This document shows, one piece after another, positions 11,518 to 24,398 of a DNA stretch of 64,000 nt. The notes beneath the pieces were generated by a model. That model worked only from the letters and a program-made list of their open reading frames with translations. It made no database searches and was not told the origin of the DNA. This DNA is from Salvia splendens (taxonomy: Eukaryota; Streptophyta; Magnoliopsida; Lamiales; Lamiaceae): assembly GCF_004379255.2 (NCBI RefSeq), contig NC_056047.1:20226293-20290292 (forward strand), read 5' to 3'. The translations under genes were made by a program, and so were the position numbers. Each line of letters opens with the position of its first letter. The first letter of the stretch is position 1.

Positions 11518-11822
11518 TACAAGCCAATTAATGGCATATTAGGTAGCTTCAACAAATTCTTTGACAACAAACACCCACTTCATTTCAATACGTAGATATT
11601 AATAATGCATATGACCATCTTCAACTATATACCAAAAATGAGTTTTAGTGTAGAAATCTTCTTTAATCATACACCAAACTCAAATTCATTTTTGGGGTTT
11701 TTTATATAACAACATCATATTTAGTGTTACTGCAAAAGTGTTGTGAGTCAAAAATTCAAAAATGGTGTAAATTTTAAATTTGGCATAATGGTTGGAGTAA
11801 AATTATTTTTTTGTGTGACATA

Positions 11823-12062
11823 CACTCCATCCGTCCACAAAAAATAGGGCATTTTTATTTTCTACACTCGTTTAGAAAAAATGATAATAAATAGTTAAAG
11901 TGGAAAAAAAAGAAAAGTAGGAGAGAGAATAATTTAGACAAGAGACTTCTCTATATTATTCTATCTCGTACTTTACTTTCTCTCCACTTTAACTATTTAT
12001 TATCATATTTTCAAAACGAGTGCAGAAAATGAAAATGCCATATTTTTCGTGGACGGAGGGAG
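11823..12062. mobile_element. Stowaway MITE with full-length fold-back
   Basis: The ends CACTCCATCCGTCCAC and GTGGACGGAGGGAG are flanked by TA. The inverted halves meet near the centre (AGACAAGAGACTTCTC). It is the same subfamily as 4248-4483 with few differences. Confidence 0.85.
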
Positions 12063-12429
12063 TACTCAAAAATGAGTTTGAGTTTGGTGTAAATGATTGG
12101 TGATAGCCTAAATGCCTATTATTTTGATTATTTAACCTACAACTAAATGCAATCTACAACCCTGTGATCTATTTAAATAAAAACGGTATTGAATTTATAC
12201 ATGTAATTCAACCATATTTTAAGATTAAAGCACTACATAGCGTCTAATTGAGATTAGAGACCAACAACAACGAAACTCAATAATTATAGTACTAGTAATG
12301 TTTACAGTTCAACCGAAAATCAGCCGAAACCAAAAATTAAATCAGATGAAAATTATTATAATTATATGGGAGAGAGAAATAAAACTCAAACTCCATAAAA
12401 TACCCTCTCATATTATGCTCAGGAGTCAG

Positions 12430-13045
12430 GGCCGGTTGTTGCCCGCAACCCGTGGGTTGTCCCAAATAGCCCGCCAAATTTATAGGGTTGGGGTCGGAAA
12501 TTTCTGGCACGATAAAATTAAAATCCGATTAGCCCGCACCTGATTAACTCAAGACCCGTTAGGGCTAGACCAGAAAACCCGATAAAATTTCTATTATTCT
12601 ATTTTTTACTCCTAATTTGACACTTCATTGATTATATATTAAATATACAAATTATATATTAAATTTTTATTAATATAATAATTGATAAATAAATAAAAAA
12701 CTTCAAATTCACTTAAAAAATATTTAAATTTCTAAAACATGCATTAAAATTTCACGAAATATCTCAAATATTAGTATTTGATCATGTTTATGATTGAGTT
12801 TGACCATATATCTCAAATTTATTATAATTAAATATTTTACATTTTATGAATATAACTAATTTTCATCATTATTTATTGGATTGATCGCATGTTAGCAACC
12901 CGATTAACCGCTGGGCTAGCCCGAAACCTGAGCTTTTAGGGTTAGGGTTGAACTTTTACAACCCGAAAGAATTCACGACTCGATTAGTCCGCACTCGATT
13001 GACCCGCAACCCGAGTAGGGCCGGCCCGATTGACATCCCTAATCG
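12430..13045. mobile_element. Possible non-autonomous hAT-like element
   Basis: GC-rich terminal regions with CCCGCAACCCG words on both sides (12430-12560 and 12890-13045) enclose an AT-rich core. The right end, read in reverse, begins TAGGGATGTCAATCGGGC, like the ends of the hAT element at 17819. The left end is CAGGAGTCAGGGCCGG and no clean 8-bp duplication was found. Confidence 0.4.
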
Positions 13046-13227
13046 ATATCTCGAATTCGATACCCATTTCAGTCATATCACAGAAAGATAAAATCACGAA
13101 TTTGTTTAAAATAATTAAAACTGAAAAATATGTATTAAAAAAAATTTGTTCTTCTCTTACCTCTTCTTCCGAGAGAAATTACCAGATTTGATTCCACATT
13201 CAATCTCGCAGTTACGACGTCGTTTCC

Positions 13228-13233
13228 CACGTG
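13228..13233. promoter_or_regulatory. G-box upstream of MED26
   Basis: CACGTG in the context CCCACGTGCAC lies about 100 bp before the MED26 start codon. G-boxes bind bZIP and bHLH factors in plants. A six-base match can occur by chance, so this is only suggestive. Confidence 0.35.
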
Positions 13234-13333
13234 CACATCCAAAATCCTCTCTTCAGATCTGCTGATGTAATAACCCTTCCAATTTACCCAATTTGTTGCG
13301 ATTCGTGCTTTTTTCGATTGGCAGAGAAAATCT

Positions 13334-15526
13334 ATGGATTCGGATGAATTCCGATCGATTTTGTCGAGATCGGGAGTCGGAATCTGGGCGCTGATTGACG
13401 CGGCTATCGGAGTCGCCAGCTCCGACTACGGCGAGGAGCTGCGCAGCCGGAGAGACGGAATCGTCGAATCGCTCTACGCATCCGCGGGGCAGCTGTGCCG
13501 CAGCTGCGGCGGCGGCGGAGAAGCCGATCAGGATCACCGATTTTGCAATCGGAGCAGCAAAGTCGATTACAGCAGCGACGACGTTGACCACAAGGATAAC
13601 GATAGCAATAAGAAGAATAACGTTGCTGTTGATGATGATAGGAATATGAATGGGGATTTTGGTAAGACTGCGCTGACTCCGGATTCTGACCATCTGAATC
13701 TTAACGACGAAGAAGGCGAGGTCGATCCGTATGCTGGATTGTTTGATGACGATGAGCAGACCACAATTTTCAGCATTAAAGAGCAGCTCGAGGATCCGCA
13801 GCTGGTTAATTTTTAGTTTTATGTGATTTTTCACTTTAGCTTTGATCGGTTAAATTCTTAGCTTTCTGTGGTTTTTTATTCGAGGTTTTGTTGTGTAGAG
13901 TGAAGAAGCTGTGGTGGAGTTGCTGCAGACTCTTGCAGATATGGATATCACATTCCAAGCTCTCAAGGTGGAAATCAATGTTTATTTCTAGCTGAGGAAA
14001 TTTTAAAATTGGATAAACTTATCCATTTAATAGTGTTCAAGAATAAAAACAAATTGTGCTTGATTTTAATTGTAGGATACTGATATAGGAAGACATGTGA
14101 ATCGACTGAGGAAGCATTCTTCGAGTGAAGTTCGTAGATTGGTGAAGCAGCTTGTTAGGTTCTCACTTTCCCCCAATAAACAAAAAAAGCCCTTTTTGGG
14201 GAAGAAATGGGATTTTTGGAGCTTGGTTGAGTTTAAACTTGTGTTCCTTGTTTTGGAAATTTGGTCTTTTTGCCTATTTGAATGCAGAAAATGGAAGGAA
14301 ACTGTGGATGAATGGGTTAAGGTGAACCAGCCACAATCAACTACTGCGAATCTCATTGGTAAAATACATTCTATGTTTCAAAATTAGAAACTTGTTTCTA
14401 TGTATAGTAGTGACTGTGGATAAGCTATGTTAGTTAATAAGAATAGTTTGTGTGAATGAATGAATATGAAAGTAAAGAAGAGATTCATTATGTTGATATA
14501 TTGGTGGTGGTGGTCGTGGCAGCTGATGTGGACTCACCTCAGCAGAACATACCCAAAAATCAACAAAATGGCCATCACCAGGTGAATTGATAATCGTTCC
14601 ACTCTCTTAAGTTTTTGGAGAAAATCGGAAAATAAAAGAAAGAGGAAACAGAAATGAGAAAAGAATGCAGAAAGGGAAAAAACCGCCTTTGTATCATGTC
14701 TGTGTGCTCCTAAAGTTTCTTGGTTTGTTTGTCGCAGGTCCCCGATTTTGGGTACTCCCCAAATCCCAGGAGTGAGTACTGAGCTTCTTAAACCAGTGTT
14801 TTCCTTTTTCGGGTTGAGTTGTTTTTCAGACTAATCTTAACATTATTTTGTTTTTGTTAGATGGGGGTCCGACTCCAGAAAGGAATTATGTGGAATATGA
14901 GCCTAAACCTAAGCCATCTCCATCTGCAGCAGCTCGGAGAGAAGCTCCATCAAGGCCTCCACAATCAGTTTCTAAATCTTCCTCTGCTCCTCCTCCTAAC
15001 GTACCAACTTGGATCTTTTGCTATGTCTTTTGATGCTTTCTGATCTTATTTAGTGATTCATATGTGATTTTTGTTTGGATTGGGAAGCAGAAATTCCAAT
15101 ACTTTTCAATTCTTTATATTTTGGATTTCACACGCTTTAAATTCACTCTACCCATTTAAATGTTAAAATAGGCTTGAAAGGTTTTGCCCAATGTGATGAT
15201 TTGTTCTAACTGATGTAATGCGATTTTGCAGAGAGCGCAAAGGGAAACTATTGTAGACGACGAGAAGCTGAATTCAGCAAGAAGACGGCTTCAAGAGAAC
15301 TACCAAGAAGCTCAGAATGGTCTGATTTCTGTTTCGTAACTTGGAAACTATAGTAGTAGTAGTAGTAGTAATGCTTATGCTAAATCCGATTCTGATGCAT
15401 TTTTATACTCATGAAGCCAAGAAGCAACGAACGATCCAGATGATGGATATTCATGAGATCCCTAAACCGAAAAACACCTTTTTTGCCAAGAACAAGGGCG
15501 GTTTTCAGGGGAGGCACCATCGATGA
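13334..15526 (+). CDS. MED26: Mediator of RNA polymerase II transcription subunit 26 (26c-like)
   Basis: Nuclear protein linking the Mediator complex to elongation factors through a TFIIS N-terminal (LW) domain. Exons: 13334-13804, 13899-13967, 14076-14158, 14288-14358, 14523-14581, 14738-14771, 14861-15000, 15232-15319, 15417-15526; 1125 nt, 374 aa, all GT-AG and phase-consistent. The N-terminus [18 protein letters not shown] resembles plant MED26c. An acidic region ([16 protein letters not shown]) precedes the TFIIS-N domain at about residues 150-232, with [22 protein letters not shown] and [11 protein letters not shown] as its helices. A Pro/Ser-rich linker and a basic C-terminal tail ending [10 protein letters not shown] follow. 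Length is close to Arabidopsis MED26c. The start is the first Met of the long frame. Paralogue identity (26b or 26c) is less sure than the family. Confidence 0.93.
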
Positions 15527-15876
15527 TATGCTATTTTTGTCGTGTTCTTCTTCTTTCCTTTCCGCATTGTACCATAAAATGGGATGCAAATTATCCGAGG
15601 GCCTCCAAAGAAGCAGTTGGTCGCCTCTCGGTTAACATTTCGTGTTTATTACAAACAAACAAGAGTTATATATGAACTGGTGATTTTGGAGATTAATATA
15701 GTCGAACATGTATGTCTTAGAAGATTTTGGTTTTGTGATTAATCAAGTGAATGTTATGCAAGTTTTAACCTTTGTAGGTTTAACTTTTGCAATTATAGAA
15801 TAATAATATAGACGTATGTCGAAAAGTATGTTGACATATTAGAGAGAAGTAGCAAGTATATTTCATTATTTCATAA
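15527..15876. other. 3-prime flank of MED26
   Basis: Likely 3-prime UTR followed by AT-rich intergenic DNA. No further exon seen. Confidence 0.5.
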
Positions 15877-16425
15877 GAGCATCTCCAATAGCGGCGAGTG
15901 CACCGGCTAGCCGATTCTTGGCGCTCGCCGGTCCGCTTGCCGAACCATTGCAGCCGGCGAGCGCACGCCGATTCCCGAGCGCTCGGCGATGCGCTCGCCG
16001 ATCTCCTGACCGCCATTGCAGGCTCCAGATCGGCGAGCGGGATTTTTTTTTTTTTTAATTTTCGAAACACTGTATATTCGCGATCTGCACGTCATTTTCA
16101 TTTGCACGTAATTTAATTGAAGAGTTGTGAGCGCGGAGGACTGCACGACATTAGTTTTTTTTTGTAATTTTGCAATTTTTTAATGTACCATTTTTTAATT
16201 TAAATGAAATTATTGCATTTTTCCGTATCTGTGTCGTAAGTTGAATTCCGTATTTTGTGTGATTGTTATTTTTATAATCTTGTTTATTATGGTTGGGCTA
16301 TGACTGAGCTATTGCTTGTCCTGATGATGTGACAGGAGGAGTTTTAGTGCTGATGATGTGACAGGAGGAGTTTGTGGCTGGGCTATGACTGGGTTATGGC
16401 TGAACTATTGCTATTGGAGATGCTC
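15877..16425. mobile_element. PIF/Harbinger MITE, subfamily B
   Basis: The inverted ends GAGCATCTCCAATAG and CTATTGGAGATGCTC are flanked by TAA (15874-15876, 16426-16428). Its first 150 bp match the start of the element at 28334 (CGGCTAGCCGATT, CTCGCCGGTCCGC) and its last 150 bp match that element's end (TTGTCCTGATGATGTG). It is therefore an internally deleted relative of the 28.3-30.9 kb element. Confidence 0.85.
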
Positions 16426-17818
16426 TAAAGTACAAAAATATAATACGCAAAAGACTAAATCAAATTAGGTCATATAACACTATACATCAAGTTATTTTTT
16501 TCAAGAGGGTAATCAAGAAATATACCTTCTCAATTTTAAAAAGAATTACACCTCTAACAAATTCAACATGTCATAAAGTTGTATTAGTATAAATTCAATT
16601 TAAGTCATGTTTTACAAACAAAGCTCTATGGAATCTATTTTTAGAGTCCGCATATTGAAAAACCTTATTTTAAGTTGATTTGTAACATACTATAATTTTA
16701 TTTCCTTTATTTAATAAAAATAAATTGTTTATCTCATGATTTTTTTCATTTGCTTTTTTGTTTATTAGTATATGCAAAGAAGTTTAGGATTCAGCATCGT
16801 AGACTACATGGCAAATTGAAAAAAAAAATGACGCAGTTAGTTCTTTATTAAGCAATTGCTCGAGCCAAATAAATTTATCTACCGTGAAAAGCTGCAATAT
16901 TTGTTTAATGGTATTCTTGTCTTAGCTAACTGAATCATGAGATGAGATGATAAATGTTTGCTTGCACTAAAGACACCCTAGCTGGACTAGACTTAACTAT
17001 TCAAATGATTTGGAGAATATAATAGGGGTGATATGGGCCATGTATTAATATGTGATAAATAAAATGACAAGATAAATAAGTGATGAAAGATAAGTGAAAT
17101 TGGAACGCAAATTTGCGACTAAAGTGATGTTATTATTAAAAATAAATTATTTCAAGTTTTTCATTTTAGTTGATGTATTACGTATGAATATTAACATTGT
17201 CTATCCATTAAGGTAGTGTTTTATTTCCAAATAAAGTTTATGTCTACAGATTATTCACAGTTCAATTAGTCCGAATTGAAAACAGCACGCATCCAATAGT
17301 TTTCTTACTACTTAATTCTCTAATTTTATTAGTTTCACCCTAAATTTGATAAATTTTTGTATTAGATGTGTTTCGATTGTCTATTGGGAAGTTTTACTAT
17401 CATTTCACAGTGAAAAGTTTATGTGGTGATTTTTTATAGAAAATCATTTGAGGTGTTCAATTAGATTGGTATATTAATGTTGAAATACAAGATTGAGGTA
17501 TCTTGATTGAGACAAATCATAGAGGCCAAAGACAATAGAACTAGGGCCAATTTATATAAATTGTTCCGATTAACTTCTCTAAAATTTGAAGCTACTATAA
17601 CTTTGTTGATCCATGAAATTCAAATTATGAATATATTTCATGTATCCCAATATTTCATTTGATTATAAAAGCATAAAAATTGTCCAGAGATTATAATATA
17701 ATGAGTACCGACGCCAACAATTAAATTCGTGTATCACATTAAAGAGAGAAATCAGTGCCAAGCTAAAAGGTAGAATGGTTAATGTCTAAAATAGTAATCT
17801 TGGATTTGAGTCTACCAT
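16426..17818. other. Intergenic, no gene seen
   Basis: AT-rich, no exon, RNA gene or element ends recognised. Confidence 0.55.
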
Positions 17819-18863
17819 TAGGGGAGTCGAAACGGGTACCCGCATCCGATTTCACGGGTACCCAAACCTGAAAAATACATTTTATACTACCCGATACACG
17901 ACCCGCAAGGCATTGCGGGTATCCCGATACCCGCATCGGGTATCCCGCACCCGCAGATATAGTTAATTTAATTAGTGTGCATATGTTAATATTTGTATAG
18001 ATTTGGTTAAGGGACTACTATTATGTACTTAGGCGATGTGGGATAACTTTTAAACCTTGTGAATAAGCTCATTAATATCTTATATCTATCTATACACAAC
18101 TCATGTTTTTATTTATATTTTCTGAGATTGGCAGCATGCGAAGAGACACTCGACATAAATTAAAGAGAATCAAGTGTAACAATGATTAATATTTTAACAA
18201 AATTTTAAATATGAAATGGAGTAGAAAATAAATAAGACGACACACCTTCTATATACAGTAATTAATAAAAGTTAGATACTAAGTTGGTAAAATATGTAGT
18301 TGTATGTAGAATATTAATCTAGTTTCTCAGTTTACAATTATATTTAATAAATATTTTGGAAAAATGTTCTTTGACTTTATCTTACAATTTTAATGTTTGT
18401 TTATGCCTTTAGATACATTATTTTTTAGTCTTTAAGTCCAATTATTTTTGTAAACTCTTTTGATAGTTATTTCATTTCAAATATTCGAAATTAATAATAA
18501 AAATTTATGTTTGTTTGATCAAGTCGTCCCAAATTATACATTTGCTTGATTCAAATTTATATGTTACTATTTGAATTTGAATGATATTTGAGATAGTAGC
18601 TACAGGTGGTGGCTAACCAAGTTGTCCCACATTGAAAGTGAGATAAATGATAGAGGACTTGTGCAGTATAAATATAGGATATATTCTATTCTACAATTCT
18701 AATCGGGTATTTATTCGGGTATTCAGGTTTACCGATACCTGGTCGGGTATACCTGATATTTTAAAATTTTTGCTACCCGACCCCGATCCCGATTTTTGTG
18801 GGTAACAGGTATCGGGTCGGGTTGGGAAATACCCGATACCTGCTACCAGTTTTGACAGGCCTA
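17819..18863. mobile_element. Non-autonomous hAT element
   Basis: The left end TAGGGGAGTCGAAACGGGTA pairs with the right end, which reads TAGGCCTGTCAAAACTGG in reverse. The 8-bp TCTACCAT is present on both sides (17811-17818, 18864-18871), the hAT duplication length. Subterminal regions are packed with ACCCGATACC/GGTATCGGGT words, probable transposase binding repeats. The core has no transposase. Confidence 0.85.
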
Positions 18864-19272
18864 TCTACCATAACACACATTTAAAAAAGATAAGCTTAAC
18901 TTTTTGTTTATCTGCAAATAAATTCCAAACACTTAAATAAAAGAAATAACGATCGTAATTTAATTACAATATTTCTCTTCAAGAGGAGAGGAACAACATA
19001 GTTGTAGTAGTAATCAAGTAGTTAGCTCAAAGTTAATTAAAGATTAGCAAAAACATTCTCACTGTAGCCTGTATCGCAGAGAAACACTCTCTCCGCAATG
19101 CAGTGCGCTCAGCGTGATCATCTCTCTCACACACACACACACTTTCGCGCTCAAATAGTTTGTTGCATTGAAATGGTGATGTATATATGTATATCATCTC
19201 TCTCTCCTCCATAATTCTAAGTTTATAGCTGCTTTCGGAGGCATCTCTGCGAATTCACCGAAGTGATTCACG
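18864..19272 (+). promoter_or_regulatory. Promoter and 5-prime leader region of REC8
   Basis: About 400 bp between the hAT element and the REC8 start codon. It contains a CT/AC microsatellite (about 19110-19142) and CT-rich leader sequence near 19196-19210, typical of plant 5-prime UTRs. No TATA box could be assigned with confidence. Confidence 0.4.
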
Positions 19273-22200
19273 ATGTTTTACTCTCATCAGCTTCTAGCTC
19301 GCAAGGCTCCGCTCGGACAGATATGGTGACCTCCTTCAACTCCTTTTCCTCCAATTTTGCACTCTACTTGCTGTACATTTTTGTTACCGAATGATTTTCT
19401 ATCAACGATGAACACACAGATATTTATATCGTCGAATTCTGCTATTTGTGCTCTGTTTTCATTCTCGCGGTAATTGTTTCTCCACTGTTCAGCTTTGGGT
19501 TGCTTTCCGCCAGGAATTCGGATCGTCGATTTTTTATTGCATCTGTGATTTTCTAATTGAGCCTCAGATTACTCGTTGCTGTGTTTTTTCTATTTGGTGT
19601 TTTGGCGTGTGTTGTTGTTTGTTTATCAGTAATTCCGACGTTTTGGTATTGGAGAATGTGTTGAAATACCTTTGGCTTAAGGGTGAATTATGAAATTCAA
19701 ATGATCCGCGACATTTTGGGGATTTGATTTCGAATTTTGTGTTACGATTTTGTGAGTTGTTATACATTTGTTGTTTTTGTATTCATGATTGAGAATTCGG
19801 TTGTTTGTGTGAATTCGTTATCAAGGATGGCGGCAACGCTGCATGCAAAGATCCACCGCCGAAAGCTTGACAAGCTTAATATTATCAAAATCTGGTAAAA
19901 CTCACCGCCACAACTCTTATGAAAATTCGTCTCCTAGTCTAGTCTGAGCAGCTAATTCCGGCTAATTTTGATACAGCGAAGAGATTTTGAACCCCTCTGT
20001 TCCAATGGCTCTCAGACTTTCTGGGATTCTCATGGGTATTCTGTTCTTTCAGTTACTCTTGTTAGAGATTGTTGATGGAGTACAATATTAACATCCATTT
20101 TGAATTTATTTTTTGCAGGTGGAGTTGTAATTGTTTATGAGAGAAAAGTTAAATTACTCTACGGTAGGCTTCATTCACTGCAAATTTCCTGGTTTTTGTC
20201 CACTTTCTGAGCAGAATGACTTAGATCATAACTTTTCTTTTACTTTTTTGGTTTATGCCGTGGTGTCGTTTTACCAGATGATGTAACCCGTCTGCTGGTA
20301 AGAACATTGATTCTCTCGTTGATGCAATCAATATGTCTTCCCTCACTCCCATTTTTAGTTATGAAGTTTTCTGAACCAAGTTCAGAGTGGAAATGGGGAG
20401 TGTGCTGTACCTGAAACTTGAATTGCTACCGTCTTTGTTTTGGTCAGGTGGAAATCAATGAAGCTTGGAAAGTTAAAAGTGTTCCATCAGATACAACAAG
20501 ACTTCCCAAGGGCAAAGCTCAAGCTAAGTGAGTCTCATCCTTCTCTTTTTTGACATTCTACTAGATGAGTTGTACAGAATCTTAGAATACTGATTAAGCC
20601 AAATTTTGATGGAAATCTGATTCTGGATATTTTACGAATTGCTATCATAAACATAGCTGTTGACAGCATATTAGATGCTTGCAAAGGTAGTGCAATTAGT
20701 TAGGTGCAAGGAGCTTTTTGCTTTGGTCCCTTGTTCTTTTTACTTATACTGGCTCTGCAGATTTGAATCTGTTACACTGCCACCAAATCGTAATGAGGAC
20801 CTGGGGGAGGCCGAGGAGTCACTTCCACATTTTAATACAGAAACATTTACGGATTTTCATCAGACCTCCTATTTTGCTATGGTATTTTCTTTTTGCTCAT
20901 CTGAACCAATATTTGTATATTGATGGCAAACATGCAAATTTATTGTTCATGTTAGTCTTCCTCTATGACAAATTTTCCACGAGTCAGCTTTTTCAGAATT
21001 TACAATGATCCACACTATTTTTACTGCAGAGACTGGATAGCTTGGATGATTCCTATCTAAACCAAAACCCTCAGGGTGATCAAGACCAGAACCACCATCA
21101 AGGTATCTGTGATACTGAATACTGGATTTGATGTAATTTTCCTTTCGTTCAGTGTTTCCTAGTTGATAAAACTCAGACTATAACTTCAAGGCTGTCTGAT
21201 TTTTATTGAAGCTGAGGCTGCTGAGATTACATTAAATGATAATTATGATTCATATCAGGCAGACACCACAACATTCATCCACTTCGAAAGGTGAAAACTG
21301 GAACTCTAACTAAAATGTCTCTGTATAGAAAACAAGTTTCGTGTCCAACAGTTTTCCTTTGTTCTTATGAATATTTTGATGCTACATTCATAAGGAAATA
21401 TTCACTGACTCTAGAGCCTTTAAATAGGTTTGATGTTGAAGGGGACGAGGAGACACAATTGAACTTCACTCCACCAGAACATGTGGAAATCCCTAATATC
21501 ATACCATCACCACCTCATCAAGAGGAGCTCCCTAAGTGTAAGGAAATAATGAGTATTTTCAGTAACCAGATATAGTGAATAGTTGGACTATATGGGGGAT
21601 TTACACAGCATTAATGTTTATCTTCATTTGACCAAGTGTTATCAACATAGTTTTGCATTTTTGCTGAGGTTGCTTCAATAATTAAAATTGATTTAGATGA
21701 TTTTTATGTTCAGGTATGTATTACTCCACATGTTGAGGAAAATATGCAAAACTTGTAAGATAATCCCTTATGTTGCTGTTCAAGTACCTAAATGACTGTT
21801 ATAAGCAGAACGAGAGCAGAAAATTAGCCTAGCCTTTAACCCTTAGGATGTTTTACTGTGTGCAGTGTGCAGAACATTGATTAGATAAAGAAAATCAGGA
21901 TATAATTCGCAAAAGATAGATTGTGTTTGCAGAAGTTTAGGAATTTTCTGAGTTCAGAAAAGTGAGAAATAGGGCAGTGTTTATCTAGTTGCTCCTGTTT
22001 ACTTGCTGACTTAGCTGTGTCTCAGCTCTAGATCTTTGAGACCCCTGTGATGGCATATGATGCGAACCATTTTTCTACCTTTCGGATTACACCATCTGAA
22101 GCCATCTCTCTTCTCATTATTTTAATGGTTTGGAATATGCAGCTGATGAAGTCCTGGAACGACATCATGAGGAGCAAGTCAATCAGCAATCTGCTGAAAG

Positions 22201-24188
22201 CATGAAAGCTGATTTGGTAGTCTAATGTTTTCCTCAGAAAAGATTTAGGTATCCGATATGTGTTCACATTAAAGTTTCTCATTAATATACTCAATCAGGA
22301 TCAAAAGAGGAAGAAAGTTGTTCAAAGAAGGGCAAGGAAACCGACAGGTCGTGTAATGGACTATGATCAAACTATCATTACTGGTCACATATATCAAAAC
22401 TGGCTTCAGAATTCCACTGATATTGTAAGGGAAAGGAAAAGAAAGGTGATACTAGTGTGTTAAAGTGTCAATTATAATATACTTCAATAATTCACATTAT
22501 CATAGTAAACTCTGATCTTCAAGGCAGATCAACATACAAAAGAATGCATCTTCGGCTCATTATGTGCTTGCTTTTTAGCTAGCTCAAATATTCTAAGATG
22601 AATTTCACTGACTAAATTTGCAGAGACCCAGGGATGCCTTGTCCTTGATGAAGATAGGCAATGTCATGGAGTTGCCTTCTGTTGTACTGGTTGATAGGTT
22701 ATTCACACGTGAACTTGGACGAGTTCACTATCCAGATCCTCTTTTTGAAATGTGGAGAAGTAGTATTCAACCTCCACACGATTCACCTTCTGGTTAGATT
22801 TTCTTTTGGCTCCTATATGCACAAAATTTCCTTCTGAAACAATGATATATAACTACATCATGGTACAGGAGGAGCTTCTCGCCCTCAGCCACCAGAACCG
22901 TCATCATCATCGCCATCAGATAGAATGCATTTTCCAGAACCAGCTAGAGATGTAAAGCACCCCTACTTTCTTTGTTTGTGATTCTTTGGGGAGGTCAAGG
23001 CATCATCCTTTTCTGATTACAACTATGATTTTGAAGCCTTTTGAAGACTTCCACAGTGGAGTTGGCTCACCTCCAACAAGAATTTCCGTCGAGAAGCAAA
23101 GAGCAAACAATGAGATGCCCCCTGAGGTGTTAATCGATGAGCTTAGGAACAACCTTAGGAACAACGTGTTTGGAGTTGTAGACACTAATGGAGTGAGCGC
23201 ATCCAAGCTCAACCTGATGGCTACCCCAGGAAATTCCGGTATGCTACATGCTCAACCATGTATTGATTTCTAGATTTACTGTCTTCGAAATGGCTACATA
23301 TATCCGTGTATAATGTGCTACAGGTGATGGAATAAGGTCAATCCCCAGTTCAGGATCGGGGCATGGTTTCTTCTCACACAACGCAGACACCACATCAGGA
23401 AGGTGAGTTTGTCAGTGCAAGGCCATAGCATAATCTATTGGTTTTAACACATCAGTACTCGTCAATCCATAAATCTAAGTCATAAGTCATAGAGTATGTA
23501 TGTTTGTCTATGGTTCAGGTCAAGCAAAAAAAGACCCTTCTCGGCTTCTAAAAACAGTGGCAATGGACTTGAACCTGTAGCAGAGGATCTTTCATGGGAG
23601 CATCCTGATCCCAACTTTAAGTTAACTAATCTATCAAAAAATGACTTAACACCAGATTTCGGTAAACTCTTGTTTCCTTGATTTGGTACTCGGCTGTTTC
23701 CAGCAATTAATCTCTGCTTATAAACATGGCTATTTTTCAGATCTTTTGGTAGAAACTGGACCAACACACACACAGAAGCATCCTGTCATCAATCAGCCAC
23801 TAGATCAGATAACTGATTCCATCCGAGTGTAATTTTCTCCTTCAACTTTGTACAACAAATCCATACGAACTAGCTAACTCCAACATGATCATATTATCTT
23901 GGTGTATACAGGCACTTGAAGAATCATTTCGACACACCCGGAAACGCCAAAGTCGAATCTCTAGACCAATTAGCTTTCGGGATGAACAGAAAGAGAGCAG
24001 CATGTCTTTTCTACCAGACTTGTGGTAATTCAGCTTCCATTCGTACAATGTTGCATCGCATTATAAAGCCTATGATCATATTAATGCTTGTGGTTTACTT
24101 GACAGTTCTTGCGACACGAGACTACGTAAAAGTTGAGCAAAAGATGCCGTATGGTGACATACTAATTTCCAGAGGTCCAGAGATGTGA
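19273..24188 (+). CDS. REC8: Meiotic cohesin subunit REC8 (sister chromatid cohesion 1 protein 1, SYN1)
   Basis: Alpha-kleisin that closes the meiotic cohesin ring and is cut by separase. Exons: 19273-19325, 19826-19894, 19977-20035, 20119-20163, 20278-20297, 20448-20527, 20761-20881, 21030-21102, 21212-21290, 21428-21537, 22143-22216, 22299-22445, 22624-22792, 22869-22951, 23037-23238, 23324-23402, 23519-23661, 23741-23828, 23912-24024, 24106-24188; 1890 nt, 629 aa, every joint in frame. The Rad21/Rec8 N-terminal domain (residues 1 to about 110) starts MFYSHQLLARKAPLGQIW and includes NPSVPMALRLSGILMGGVV. The middle holds DYDQTIITGHIYQNWLQ. The C-terminal winged helix has HFDTPG and ends YGDILISRGPEM. 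Size and motifs match Arabidopsis SYN1, not the mitotic SYN2-4. Exon 15's acceptor is the least certain joint. Confidence 0.95.
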
Positions 24189-24398
24189 GACAAAGAAGCA
24201 GCAAGAGTAGAAACAGATACTTTATATATCTATACATATAGGAGTTGAGGTTTATAGTTTTTCATGAGATTAAGTCTTAGTCCTTTGAAACGTTACAAAG
24301 TATCCTTTTTTGAGAGATGGCGTTACCATGCTCTGAGCTATAATTAGTGTTTCTATAATAGTATACCTCAATTGGAATTAGGGAACTCTAATTTGTTA
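24189..24398. other. 3-prime flank of REC8
   Basis: Probable 3-prime UTR after the REC8 stop, reaching the TTA target of the next Harbinger element. No other feature seen. Confidence 0.5.

Noticed and set aside
13253..13834. 193-codon minus-strand frame
   Set aside because: Antisense shadow of MED26 exon 1, which has a family-matching protein on the plus strand.
19448..19693. 81-codon frame as an upstream gene
   Set aside because: It falls in intron 1 of REC8, is Cys/Phe-rich low complexity and has no family match.
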